The notes below the pieces were generated by a model. That model was not told the origin of the DNA. It saw only the letters and a list, made by a program, of their open reading frames with translations, and did no database searches. Shown in pieces: positions 16,013 to 23,367 of a stretch of 31,789 nt of DNA. The position numbers and the translations under genes are program-made. Origin of the DNA: CAYSRM01 sp964475205 (GTDB lineage Bacteria; Verrucomicrobiota; Kiritimatiellia; UBA8416; CAYSRM01); NCBI GenBank assembly GCA_964475205.1, contig CAYYVQ010000027.1:1-31789 (forward strand), read 5' to 3'. Within the stretch, counting starts at the first letter, position 1; every line of letters begins with the position of its first letter.

Positions 16013-17560
16013 TTATTTGACGGAACTTTTGAGTTCGTCCAGTTTTTTCCGGATTTCTTCCCGCTGGTTATCTTGCGGGGACAGTTTGCTCAAGGCATCG
16101 GTATAATATTTTATTGCTTCCCTGTATGCGGCAACGGCTTCGTCCTGCTTTTTCTGTTTCATGTAAAGGTCGCCGATGCGTTTTGCGTTCAATCCGAGAA
16201 TTGACTGGTAAGGGATAATGTTTCCGGTAACTAGATCGCGCTGATCTGTGCGCATATTTTTGATTTCTTCCATGAATTTCCGGAATTCTGTGATGGCGTC
16301 ATCCCAGTTGTGTTTTTTCATGGCACGGTGGGCGTTGATTTTATTGCGCAGCATACTTATTTTCTGCCCGGGTATTTCCTCGATAAGGTCCAGGAGCTCA
16401 AGCGCAGAATCGAAGTCTTCGATAAAGCATTGCATGTCTAATAATATCCAGCGCAGCCTGTTGGCATGATCTTCGGACTTAAGGTCCGCGAGAAGCTGTT
16501 GCGAAAGTCTGATCATCCTGGTAACTGCCGCTGTATCTTCCGTGGCCAGAACCGTGTAGGCCGATTTTTTGATAAGCCAGACAATGCGTCGGGGTTCTAT
16601 ATCGATATCCAGAAGAATTTGCAGCTTTTCGGTGATTTCCCCGGCGTCTTTCTTTTTCCGGGAAAGCTCAAGCCAGTATGTGGCTGCCGTTGCTGCCGTT
16701 GCAGGCATATTCCGGTGTTTTGAGAAAATCATATCGGTCACATTCTTGATAATATCGGCTTTTTTCTCCTTGTCGGCTTTGGCGAGGACTTTTTTTACCG
16801 CTTCTGACATGTAATAGTCCGAGATGACGCCGGCATTCCGGAGTAGAGTTTTTTCTGCCGAGGCCAGATCTTTTTTCGCTGATGTCCGTATATCATTGTA
16901 TATGCGCAGTTCCTTGAGTCCGTTGTGGTCTGGTAGCTGCCGGATGCAATAACTGTTGAGCTTGTCTATGAGGTGTTCGTTTTTGTCGTTAAGCAGGAGG
17001 TTATAGAGTTCTTCCATGACCTGTTGAAATTCTTCAGAAGGAAGCGCATCGAGGTGTTCGGAGACAGAATCGAGTACTCCATGGAATCTACCGGCAGCAA
17101 TAAGCGCTTCATTTCTCTGGATGGCTGCCTCCATTTTCAAGTGGGCAGGAAGATCAGATTGAACAAGGGCGCCAGACCATTCTGCAAGTTCCAGTCTTTT
17201 GCCGTTTTTTTTCATGTGGCCGGCAATGGTGCCGAAGGCTGAAAATGCTGCATGAGGAGATTGCCTGATAGATGCGATGTACCAGCTTTTTGCCTCTTTC
17301 GCCATGCCGTCTTCCAGCATTGTTTCCAGTAGGGACTTAAGCGGACTTTTCTTTTTGCAGCATTCTGTGTCGGCGGAAGCGCAGTAGCCGGAGCTATGTG
17401 GGGTTTTTTGGTCCGGCCCTTTGGATGCCAGCCTTTTCCCTGTTACGGTTACGCAGGCCCTGTTGCCTTGCTTGATGCCGGCGGTTGCATAATCTTGGCT
17501 CTTGCATGAGCAACAAAGGAATGATATAGCAAGCAATGTTGTAAGAATAATTGCCTTCAC
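16013..17560 (-). CDS. Exported TPR-like helical repeat protein, possible lipoprotein
   Basis: The protein has 515 residues. Its N-terminus (MKAIILTTLLAISFLCCSC) is a signal sequence with Cys near the cleavage site, suggesting a lipoprotein although the lipobox is not perfect. The remainder is almost all amphipathic helix. The C-terminal part (ALELLDLIEEIPGQ, NWDDAITEFRKFMEEI, RIGDLYMKQKKQDEAVAAYR) resembles tetratricopeptide repeats. TPR proteins are usually scaffolds in the periplasm or at the outer membrane. The start is GTG (17558-17560) because an ACAGGAGGAAACCA site directly precedes it; a longer reading from TTG would place that site inside the gene. It is unlinked to its neighbours, and I do not recognise a specific family. 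Confidence 0.7.
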   Translation of the reverse strand: MKAIILTTLLAISFLCCSCKSQDYATAGIKQGNRACVTVTGKRLASKGPDQKTPHSSGYCASADTECCKKKSPLKSLLETMLEDGMAKEAKSWYIASIRQSPHAAFSAFGTIAGHMKKNGKRLELAEWSGALVQSDLPAHLKMEAAIQRNEALIAAGRFHGVLDSVSEHLDALPSEEFQQVMEELYNLLLNDKNEHLIDKLNSYCIRQLPDHNGLKELRIYNDIRTSAKKDLASAEKTLLRNAGVISDYYMSEAVKKVLAKADKEKKADIIKNVTDMIFSKHRNMPATAATAATYWLELSRKKKDAGEITEKLQILLDIDIEPRRIVWLIKKSAYTVLATEDTAAVTRMIRLSQQLLADLKSEDHANRLRWILLDMQCFIEDFDSALELLDLIEEIPGQKISMLRNKINAHRAMKKHNWDDAITEFRKFMEEIKNMRTDQRDLVTGNIIPYQSILGLNAKRIGDLYMKQKKQDEAVAAYREAIKYYTDALSKLSPQDNQREEIRKKLDELKSSVK

Positions 17561-17699
17561 TGGTTTCCTCCTGTTTTTGTATCTCAAAAAACTGAGCTTT
17601 TATAAAGATACATGGATTGAGGCAAGGAAATCAATAAAGAATCATACATGCCGGCAGTAGATTTTTTATTTATAAGACAGGCTGGAATAACAGTTGGTT

Positions 17700-17717
17700 T
17701 TCAAGCAATGCGGGTTA
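17700..17717 (-). repeat. TAACCCGCAT box, copy 3, degenerate
   Basis: On the minus strand this reads TAACCCGCATTGCTTGAA. The first ten bases match the consensus exactly and the TCACA half has decayed. It is intergenic, upstream of the malic enzyme and pointing away from it. Confidence 0.5.
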
Positions 17718-17767
17718 AGGCGGCCGTATTAAGTGTCGGCATGCTATAAGGAAGACAGGGTGATTTC

Positions 17768-19033
17768 ATGGATAGAAACGAGATTTTCAAATATCATCTG
17801 GGCGGCAAGATAGGGGTGAGGTTGACCAAAGAGCTTTCTTCTCTGGTAGATTTGTGCATGGCATATACTCCGGGGGTAGCCGAGCCTGTAAGAGCGATTT
17901 ATTCTGACCCTGATTCGGCCGGAATTTATACTGCAAAGGCAAACACTGTTGCTGTTGTCAGCGACGGGACTGCGATTCTGGGGTTGGGGAACCTGGGCGC
18001 TTTGCCAAGCATTCCGGTAATGGAAGGCAAAGCTGCTCTTTTCAAGGTTTTTGGCGACGTCGATGCGTGGCCTGTGCCGCTTGCGAATTGCTCAGGCAAA
18101 GACGGAAGGACTGATCCGGGCAAGCTGGTGGAATACGTGTGCGCCCTGGCTCCCATGTACGGTGGGATAAACCTCGAAGATATTGCCGCTCCCGCCTGCT
18201 TTGAGGTGGAGGACCGTTTGGACGAGCTTCTGGATATTCCTGTATTTCATGATGACCAATGGGGAACAGCGGTTATCACCCTGGCCGGGGTGATGAATTA
18301 CTGCCGTCTCAGTGAGCGCAGTATGGATGAATTGAGGGTGGTGATAAACGGGGCAGGGGCAGCCGGGATTCGCATTGCCGAGATGCTTAAGGCTGCCGGC
18401 GCCGGCGATGTAACAATATGTGATTCCCGCGGGGTTGTTCACTCAGGGCGGAATGATCTTTCGCCGAAGAAAAAAGAACACGCAGTTCAGAAAGACGCGG
18501 GCGGCATTGAAGAGGTAATGACAGGAGCGCATGTTTTTATTGGTGTATCCGTAGGCAATTGTATTCCTTCTTCGGCTGTTTCTGAAATGGCTTCATTTCC
18601 GGCTATTTTTGCCATGGCTAATCCGGAGCCTGAAATCATGCCCGAGGCTGTTGCAGAGACAATGGGGTCACAGCCTTACGTCATGGCTACCGGCCGCTCG
18701 GACTATCCAAACCAGGTTAACAATGTTCTTGGTTTCCCTTTTCTTTTCAGGGGCGCGCTGGATACAGGGGCTCGGACGATAAATATGAGCATGAAAGTTG
18801 CCGCTGCTGAGGCGCTTGCAAAAGTTGCGCACCTGCCGGTTAACGGGCATGTTCAATCTTTATATCCGGATATTGAATTGGGGTTTGGCCCCGGCTATGT
18901 GATTCCAAAGCCTTTTGATCCCAGGCTGATTGTTGAAGTATCCGCAGCAGTGGCGGAAGCATCGGTCAAATCGGGCGTAAGTCGCAAGGATCCGGGTCAG
19001 GGTTATCGGGAAGCTTTGAAAAGAAGGAAATAG
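17768..19033 (+). CDS. NAD(P)-dependent malic enzyme
   Basis: This 421-residue malic enzyme oxidatively decarboxylates malate to pyruvate, linking the TCA cycle to gluconeogenesis and NAD(P)H supply. It has the catalytic-Tyr YTPGVAEPVRAIY (33-45), VSDGTAILGLGNLG, MEGKAALFKVFGDVDAWP with the catalytic lysine, INLEDIAAPACFEVE, FHDDQWGTAV (many relatives have His in place of Trp), the Rossmann GAGAAGIRIAEM, and MANPEPEIMPE. Length fits the short bacterial form, without the C-terminal phosphotransacetylase-like domain of MaeB. The ATG follows GGAAGACAGGGTG. It is monocistronic, flanked by outward-pointing repeat boxes. Cofactor preference cannot be assigned from the sequence. Confidence 0.95.
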   Translation: MDRNEIFKYHLGGKIGVRLTKELSSLVDLCMAYTPGVAEPVRAIYSDPDSAGIYTAKANTVAVVSDGTAILGLGNLGALPSIPVMEGKAALFKVFGDVDAWPVPLANCSGKDGRTDPGKLVEYVCALAPMYGGINLEDIAAPACFEVEDRLDELLDIPVFHDDQWGTAVITLAGVMNYCRLSERSMDELRVVINGAGAAGIRIAEMLKAAGAGDVTICDSRGVVHSGRNDLSPKKKEHAVQKDAGGIEEVMTGAHVFIGVSVGNCIPSSAVSEMASFPAIFAMANPEPEIMPEAVAETMGSQPYVMATGRSDYPNQVNNVLGFPFLFRGALDTGARTINMSMKVAAAEALAKVAHLPVNGHVQSLYPDIELGFGPGYVIPKPFDPRLIVEVSAAVAEASVKSGVSRKDPGQGYREALKRRK

Positions 19034-19053
19034 AAGACAGGTGAAACTGGATT

Positions 19054-19071
19054 TAACCCGCATATCTCACA
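19054..19071 (+). repeat. TAACCCGCAT box, copy 4
   Basis: TAACCCGCATATCTCACA, a perfect consensus copy 20 bp after the malic enzyme stop. It is the left end of a longer repeat unit that is broken up by two insertions (see 19083-19266 and 19318-19511). Confidence 0.8.
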
Positions 19072-19082
19072 AAATGCCTGCT

Positions 19083-19266
19083 GCTAGCCTGATCTATTTA
19101 TAAAAATCTATTACGAGTGTTCATGTTACTTCATTTCAACGACTTTGCTGGCCAGCCGATCTTGACGTATGTTCATACGCCTTCACCCGGCTATCTGCGC
19201 AAAGCCATTGATCTAAAGCAACCTGCGCACTCTCATTACGAAGTTGATGAATAGATCAGGGCTAGC
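19083..19266. mobile_element. MITE-like palindromic insertion B
   Basis: Inverted ends GCTAGCCTGATCTAT (19083-19097) and ATAGATCAGGGCTAGC (19251-19266) match with one extra base. Inside are a small hairpin (CGTATG-TT-CATACG) and GCTGGCCAGC. It has no coding capacity. It interrupts the dispersed repeat: the inserted stretch is 19085-19283, with CTGC on both sides (19081-19084, 19280-19283). The right inverted end stops 17 bp short of the junction, so the exact boundary is unclear. Confidence 0.5.
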
Positions 19267-19317
19267 GCGGATAGCGCCACTGCGAGGGCACGAATTGGCA
19301 AAACGCCGGATTGCAGT

Positions 19318-19511
19318 CAGCAATTCTCATTATGGCCTCTTTCCGCCAAAACCTATTTGTATAACGATGTGCGTAGTAGCGCGGGCTTCACCGAAGCCCA
19401 GCGCTCTTGGGGCCTCGGCTTCGGTGAAGCCGGGCCTACTCGCGCGTGGCTGCAATATCGTGCCGGAACTCTGGCCACGCCAGACGTGGCAAAATGGCCA
19501 TAATGAGAATT
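19318..19511. mobile_element. MITE-like palindromic insertion C with flanking direct repeat
   Basis: An 18-bp perfect inverted repeat, GCAATTCTCATTATGGCC (19320-19337) against its complement (19496-19513), bounds a non-coding stretch. The direct repeat GCCGGATTGYAGT flanks it at 19305-19317 and 19512-19524 (12 of 13 identical), as expected of a target-site duplication. The centre holds a 15-bp perfect stem (GGCTTCACCGAAGCC 19384-19398, GGCTTCGGTGAAGCC 19417-19431), each arm itself palindromic. No transposase is present, so mobility would need help in trans. Confidence 0.6.
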
Positions 19512-19533
19512 GCCGGATTGTAGTATGTCTAAC

Positions 19534-19562
19534 TTGACAGTTTGAAGATATTGTGGTTTTAT
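19534..19562 (+). promoter_or_regulatory. Sigma70-type promoter for the mini-protein and tRNA-Cys
   Basis: A perfect -35 TTGACA (19534-19539), a 17-bp spacer and a -10 TTTTAT (19557-19562, four of six) place the transcription start about 25 bp before the mini-protein ATG. The promoter begins immediately after the disrupted repeat. It would drive the 28-residue gene and possibly tRNA-Cys. Confidence 0.6.
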
Positions 19563-19594
19563 GTGTGGTCTTTTAACAAGAAGGGTAACTTACT

Positions 19595-19681
19595 ATGGGA
19601 CAGCAACACAGGGTAACAAGGAAGAGGAAGCGGCGCAAACAGAAGCAGAAACGCAGGAAAGCTGCTGCTTCAAGCAAGTGA
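19595..19681 (+). CDS. 28-residue Lys/Arg-rich small basic protein
   Basis: An ATG-to-TGA frame encodes 28 residues, of which 14 are Lys or Arg. It opens MGQQHRVTRKRKRRK and ends in an Ala/Ser/Lys tail. AAGAAGGG ends 9 bp before the ATG and a good promoter lies just upstream, so this is very likely a real gene despite its size. The composition suggests a nucleic-acid-binding peptide, such as a ribosome-associated or nucleoid-associated mini-protein. From memory, comparable short proteins opening MGQ-x-H and rich in Lys/Arg occur in PVC-group genomes, usually as hypothetical proteins. It precedes tRNA-Cys by 94 bp and may share its transcript. The function is unknown. Confidence 0.7.
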   Translation: MGQQHRVTRKRKRRKQKQKRRKAAASSK

Positions 19682-19775
19682 GCGGAGTATATAGCTGGAA
19701 CAGTTGAGGCGCTTGCCAGGTTCTTGTTGTTTCTTTTTGGAATACGGGGAATCTCCCATTTGTAAGTGTGATCAG

Positions 19776-19849
19776 GGCGCGATGGCCGAGTGGTTAGGCA
19801 CGGGTCTGCAAAACCTGCTACACCGGTTCGATTCCGGTTCGCGCCTCCA
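19776..19849 (+). tRNA. tRNA-Cys (anticodon GCA)
   Basis: A full cloverleaf can be drawn. The acceptor GGCGCGA pairs with TCGCGCC, the discriminator is T and CCA is encoded (19847-19849). The D arm contains GTGGTTAGGC. The anticodon stem CGGGT/ACCTG, with one G-T pair, encloses CTGCAAA and so anticodon GCA. The T arm is ACCGG-TTCGATT-CCGGT. The U73 discriminator fits cysteine. It lies four bases from the convergent end of aroK. Confidence 0.95.
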
Positions 19850-19853
19850 GCTG

Positions 19854-20369
19854 TCAGTGCTTTTTCTTGTAGAGTTTACAGACATAATCGCATACCTCGC
19901 GCAAAGAGAGTTGGTCTGTGTCAATGCTTTCTGGAATTGAACTGTATAGTTCATTTCTATCGCTGAGAATTTTTTTGATTTTTTTCATCTTGTTTCCTGC
20001 AAGAAGGGGACGGTTGGTATCTGTTTCTACTCGTCTTAGTATTGTCTCCGGGCTTGCCTTGAGACATATTACCAGCCCGGACTCTGAAAAATCCCTTATG
20101 TTCAGGGGATTTAGAACTATTCCTCCGCCGGTGGCGATAACCATGCCTGATTCTCCTGAAAGCTCCACACAGAGTTGACGTTCGAGTTGTCTGAACCTTT
20201 CTTCTCCGTCCTGTGCGAAGATCTCGGGTATTGACTTGCCATTTTTTTTAACAATGGCCTCGTCCATGTCAACGAAGGTCATATCAAGATCGGTTGCCAG
20301 CATTTTGCCAACGGCTGTTTTGCCGGTTCCCATGAAGCCGACAAGAACTATATTGGGTCTATTTTTCAT
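19854..20369 (-). CDS. aroK: Shikimate kinase
   Basis: This 171-residue kinase phosphorylates shikimate at the 3-hydroxyl in the chorismate pathway for aromatic amino acids. It has the Walker A loop GFMGTGKT (11-18), the substrate-binding VDMDE (Asp34, Asp36), ERFR (Arg58, Arg60), the glycine loop ATGGGIV (79-85) and the lid segment NRPLLAG. Length is typical. The frame stays open far upstream, but homology begins at the ATG (20367-20369), and the extension would run into the divergent gene. The ribosome-binding site is poor; an imperfect hairpin (20371-20378 with 20384-20391) covers the leader. The gene converges on tRNA-Cys. Confidence 0.95.
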   Translation of the reverse strand: MKNRPNIVLVGFMGTGKTAVGKMLATDLDMTFVDMDEAIVKKNGKSIPEIFAQDGEERFRQLERQLCVELSGESGMVIATGGGIVLNPLNIRDFSESGLVICLKASPETILRRVETDTNRPLLAGNKMKKIKKILSDRNELYSSIPESIDTDQLSLREVCDYVCKLYKKKH

Positions 20370-20460
20370 GGCGTGATTGTGGGAATCATGCGCTGTTCTG
20401 TCAATAGCGATATGATCGTTGCTAATAATCTCCGCATAGACTATATATGTAGGCTTAGAT

Positions 20461-21819
20461 ATGAGTAAGTATTTAGTTATAGCTGTTATTCTTGTCCTGT
20501 CCGCTGCTCCCGTTGCAGGGATAGGCCCGCACGAGGTGGTTGTTCTTGTCAATGCGGGCTCGTCGGATTCTGTGGAAGTGGCAAAAAAGTATTGCCGGAT
20601 GCGCGACATTCCCGCCAATAATGTTGTGCGCCTCAACCTGCCCGAGGGCATGGGAACAAAAAAGAGTATGATATCCCGTGAGGCTTTTACCAGGCACATA
20701 TGGGCTCCAGCCCGCCGGAAAATCAAAAAGAAAGGCATAGGCGACACGGCTGTGGCCTGGATATATTCCGTAGATTTCCCGACCAAAATCGGAACGCAGA
20801 TTCAAATGTCGCTTCATGGGCTGACCTTCACTCGCAACAGGGTGCCTTCTGATGTTGAGATCAAGGAGGGCCGCTACGAATCTCCGCTGTTCGCGGGATT
20901 GAAAAGAGCGCCGGGAAAAGCATACAGATCACAGACTTTTGACGTTTATCGCGAGTGGCTGGGCGACTCCATGCCTTTGCCGGTCATGTCCCTGGGTTAT
21001 ACCGGAGAGCGTGGCAGTACAAAAGCCGCTGTCCTGGATTGTCTGGACAGGGGCAGGGAGTCTGATTACACATCGCCTTCGGGAACAGTTTATTTTGTCA
21101 AACAGGATGATATCCGTTCCAAATGTCGACACTGGCAGTTCGGGCCTGTTGCTGATGAGCTTCGAGGCCTTGGCGTTAAAGCCAGGATAACACACAGTTT
21201 TCCTTCAGGGGCGGAGGATGTAATCGGCCTTATGATAGGCAAAGCAAATGTTGACCCAGGTAATATAACCGCCTATAGACCAGGCTGCATGGCCGAACAT
21301 CTTACCAGCGCTGCGGGCATATTTTCGGGAGCAGGTCAGACAAAGCTTACTGAATGGATAGATGCAGGAGCAACAGCATCGGCGGGCACTGTGACCGAAC
21401 CGTATTCCATATGGAGGAAATTTCCGGCAGCCCGATTCTTCGTCCATTATGCTGCCGGCTGTACTGTGATAGAGAGCCTTTATCAGTCGATTTTTTCGCC
21501 GCTGCAGATAATGCTTGTCGGCGATCCCCTGGCCAGTCCGTGGTCGACCAGAGGACGCATCAAGTTTGAAGGGCTGCCTGAAGACGAGGCCGCCGGGTTA
21601 TTAGAAATAAAAAGCGCAGCGTCTGATGAAGATGATTCCCATTATGGCCGATACCTTTACCTGTTGGACGGCAGGCCGATCGGAAGCGGCCGGGAGTTCA
21701 GCTTTGACACCAGGAAAGTAAAAGATGGTTTTTACAAGTTGCGCATAGTCGCATATCGAACTGGTTTGATCCGCAACCAGGTATATGTTATTGAATCCCT
21801 TAGGATTAAGAACAGGTAA
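20461..21819 (+). CDS. TIGR03790 family exported protein
   Basis: This 452-residue protein has a clear signal peptide (MSKYLVIAVILVLSAAPVAG) and then the family opening GPHEVVVLVNAGSSDSVEVA with RDIPANNVVRLNLP, which I recognise as TIGR03790. The family has no known biochemical function. Its TIGRFAM description notes that it is confined to the minority of bacteria that encode exosortase, so it may take part in exosortase-linked envelope protein sorting or exopolysaccharide production. The C-terminus reads like a small beta domain (FEGLPEDEAAGLLEIK, LYLLDGRPIGSG, FYKLRIVAYR). No exosortase or PEP-CTERM target is visible here. It probably starts an operon with the GmhB-like phosphatase four bases downstream. 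Confidence 0.85.
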   Translation: MSKYLVIAVILVLSAAPVAGIGPHEVVVLVNAGSSDSVEVAKKYCRMRDIPANNVVRLNLPEGMGTKKSMISREAFTRHIWAPARRKIKKKGIGDTAVAWIYSVDFPTKIGTQIQMSLHGLTFTRNRVPSDVEIKEGRYESPLFAGLKRAPGKAYRSQTFDVYREWLGDSMPLPVMSLGYTGERGSTKAAVLDCLDRGRESDYTSPSGTVYFVKQDDIRSKCRHWQFGPVADELRGLGVKARITHSFPSGAEDVIGLMIGKANVDPGNITAYRPGCMAEHLTSAAGIFSGAGQTKLTEWIDAGATASAGTVTEPYSIWRKFPAARFFVHYAAGCTVIESLYQSIFSPLQIMLVGDPLASPWSTRGRIKFEGLPEDEAAGLLEIKSAASDEDDSHYGRYLYLLDGRPIGSGREFSFDTRKVKDGFYKLRIVAYRTGLIRNQVYVIESLRIKNR

Positions 21820-21823
21820 GATC

Positions 21824-22366
21824 GTGTTGAGAAGATGCTTTTTTTTTGATCGCGACGGTATTGTCAACAAGTCGCCAGGCGCGGGTTATGTTGAAAGGTG
21901 GGAGGATTTCCGTATCGAACCTGCATTTCCTCCCGTGTTGAAGCAGGCGCTGGAAGCTGGATACGAGGCGGTAATTGTTACAAATCAGCGGGGCGTTGCC
22001 CTGGGCAGAGTCAGTATTAAAGAATTGGAAAGAATCCATAAAGAGTTGAAATCTTTGCTTATGCGGCGTTATGCTTTAAGGATTCTGGATATAGAGTATT
22101 GCCCGCACGATAATAACCAGTGCGATTGCAGAAAGCCGCAGCCTGGAATGTTCGAGCGGGCTGCTTCTAGACACGGCATTGACCTTCCGGGATCGTGGAC
22201 GGTTGGCGATAGTCCCAGGGACGTGGAGGCAGGTAGGCGAGCGGGTTGTGGAAAGACAGTGCTGGTTTCTTCGGCCTCAAAGTCTCAATACGCAGACTTC
22301 ATAGTGCCTGACATGGAGGCATTGCGGAAGTTGCTTGCAATAGAATTAACGAGCGATCTTGATTGA
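21824..22366 (+). CDS. HAD-IIIA phosphatase, GmhB-like (heptose 1,7-bisphosphate phosphatase type)
   Basis: This 180-residue HAD-IIIA phosphatase resembles GmhB, which removes the 7-phosphate of D-glycero-D-manno-heptose bisphosphate for LPS or S-layer glycan synthesis. It has FFFDRDGIVNKSPGAGYV (catalytic Asp pair), IVTNQRGVALG (motif II), the zinc loop CPHDNNQCDCRKPQPG (four ligands intact) and TVGDSPRDVEAGRRAG (motif IV). The likely start is GTG at 21824, four bases after the upstream stop; TTG at 21827 is possible. It is followed by a nucleotide-sugar decarboxylase, consistent with glycan-precursor work. Histidinol-phosphate phosphatases share this fold, so the substrate is inferred. Confidence 0.85.
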   Translation: MLRRCFFFDRDGIVNKSPGAGYVERWEDFRIEPAFPPVLKQALEAGYEAVIVTNQRGVALGRVSIKELERIHKELKSLLMRRYALRILDIEYCPHDNNQCDCRKPQPGMFERAASRHGIDLPGSWTVGDSPRDVEAGRRAGCGKTVLVSSASKSQYADFIVPDMEALRKLLAIELTSDLD

Positions 22367-22391
22367 CGCTTACAGGAAAGAAAGGGTTTTA

Positions 22392-23339
22392 ATGAGTGTT
22401 TCGCTTGTCACCGGAGGCGCAGGCTTTATCGGATCGCACCTGTGCGATCTTCTTCTGGCTGAAGGCCATATGGTTATATGTATGGACAATCTGATTACGG
22501 GAAATGTTGCCAATATAGAACAGTTTGCCGGCAACGAGAATTTCCGGTTTATCAAGCAGGACGTCACTGAATACATTTTTCTGCCCGGGGAGATTGATTT
22601 TATTTTCCACTTTGCCTCGCCGGCAAGCCCTGTGGATTACCTGGATCTGCCCATCCAGACCCTTAAAGTGGGAGCCCTCGGAACGCACAAGGCCCTTGGC
22701 CTTGCCCGCGCAAAAAAGGCCAGGTTCATTCTTGCGTCTACGTCCGAAGTTTACGGCGACCCGGAAGAACATCCCCAGAAGGAGAGCTACTGGGGCAATG
22801 TCAACCCGGTGGGGCCGAGAGGAGTCTATGATGAAGCCAAACGATTTGCCGAAGCAATGACCGTGGCTTACCGAATGGTTCACGGCGTAGATACGAAGAT
22901 TGTCAGGATATTCAACACATACGGTCCCCGGATGAGAGTCAAAGACGGAAGGGTTGTGCCCGCGTTTATGAGTCAGGCCTTGAACGGGAAACCGTTGACA
23001 GTATTTGGTGACGGGAGCCAGACAAGAAGTTTTTGTTACGTGTCTGACTTGATAGACGGCATTTACAAGCTTGCCTTGAGCGGTATATCAGGGCCGGTCA
23101 ATATTGGCAACCCAAGGGAGATGAGCATGCTTGATCTTGCTGCCCTTGTTACCAGGCTGACCGGTAGCGAATCTGAAATTGTGTTCAAGGAATTGCCCGT
23201 TGATGACCCGAAGGTCAGGCGTCCGGACATAACCATGGCAAGGAAAGAACTGGGATGGGAGCCCTCCATAATGCCCGAAGACGGCTTGCGGCTTACCATG
23301 GAGTATTTCAAGTCTGTTGTCGGGAAAGACGCATTTTGA
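22392..23339 (+). CDS. UDP-glucuronate decarboxylase (UDP-xylose synthase-like)
   Basis: This 315-residue extended short-chain dehydrogenase has TGGAGFIGSHLCDLLL (7-22), the NAD-binding MDNLITGN, and HFASPASPVDYLDLPIQTLK, which is characteristic of UDP-glucuronate decarboxylases. It also has STSEVYGDP (117-124 region), GVYDEAKRFAEA with Tyr146 and Lys150, and RIFNTYGPRM. Such enzymes convert UDP-glucuronate to UDP-xylose for surface polysaccharides. The start is the ATG at 22392, preceded by GGAAAGAAAGGG; a longer reading overlaps the previous gene. It is third in the collinear set starting at 20461. Confidence 0.92.
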   Translation: MSVSLVTGGAGFIGSHLCDLLLAEGHMVICMDNLITGNVANIEQFAGNENFRFIKQDVTEYIFLPGEIDFIFHFASPASPVDYLDLPIQTLKVGALGTHKALGLARAKKARFILASTSEVYGDPEEHPQKESYWGNVNPVGPRGVYDEAKRFAEAMTVAYRMVHGVDTKIVRIFNTYGPRMRVKDGRVVPAFMSQALNGKPLTVFGDGSQTRSFCYVSDLIDGIYKLALSGISGPVNIGNPREMSMLDLAALVTRLTGSESEIVFKELPVDDPKVRRPDITMARKELGWEPSIMPEDGLRLTMEYFKSVVGKDAF

Positions 23340-23367
23340 CGACAGAGGGATTGGCGGAGGAGTTAAA

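Larger units (their letters stand above)
19054..19529 (+). repeat. Interrupted copy of a ~71-bp dispersed repeat unit
   Basis: Three pieces, 19054-19084, 19284-19317 and 19525-19529, line up in order with the continuous unit at 28946-29016 (minus strand). The shared middle reads GAGGGCACGAA then TGGCAAAACGCC. The gaps are 199 bp and 207 bp and hold palindromic elements. No gene is visible in this part of the 561-bp malic enzyme to mini-protein interval. Confidence 0.65.

Noticed and set aside
19244..19537. A 97-codon open frame across the repeat region.
   Set aside because: It is made of repeat and palindrome sequence, including both arms of element C. It has no protein-like features.
20419..20447. 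A possible promoter TTGCTA-17-TATATA for the TIGR03790-like gene.
   Set aside because: Both boxes match only four of six bases, and the implied start is about 7 nt before the ATG, leaving no room for a ribosome-binding site. Not strong enough to list.
20370..20786. A longer aroK reading that extends the protein upstream by about 139 residues.
   Set aside because: The extension runs into the divergent TIGR03790-like gene and has no homology. Shikimate kinase begins normally at the ATG at 20367-20369.
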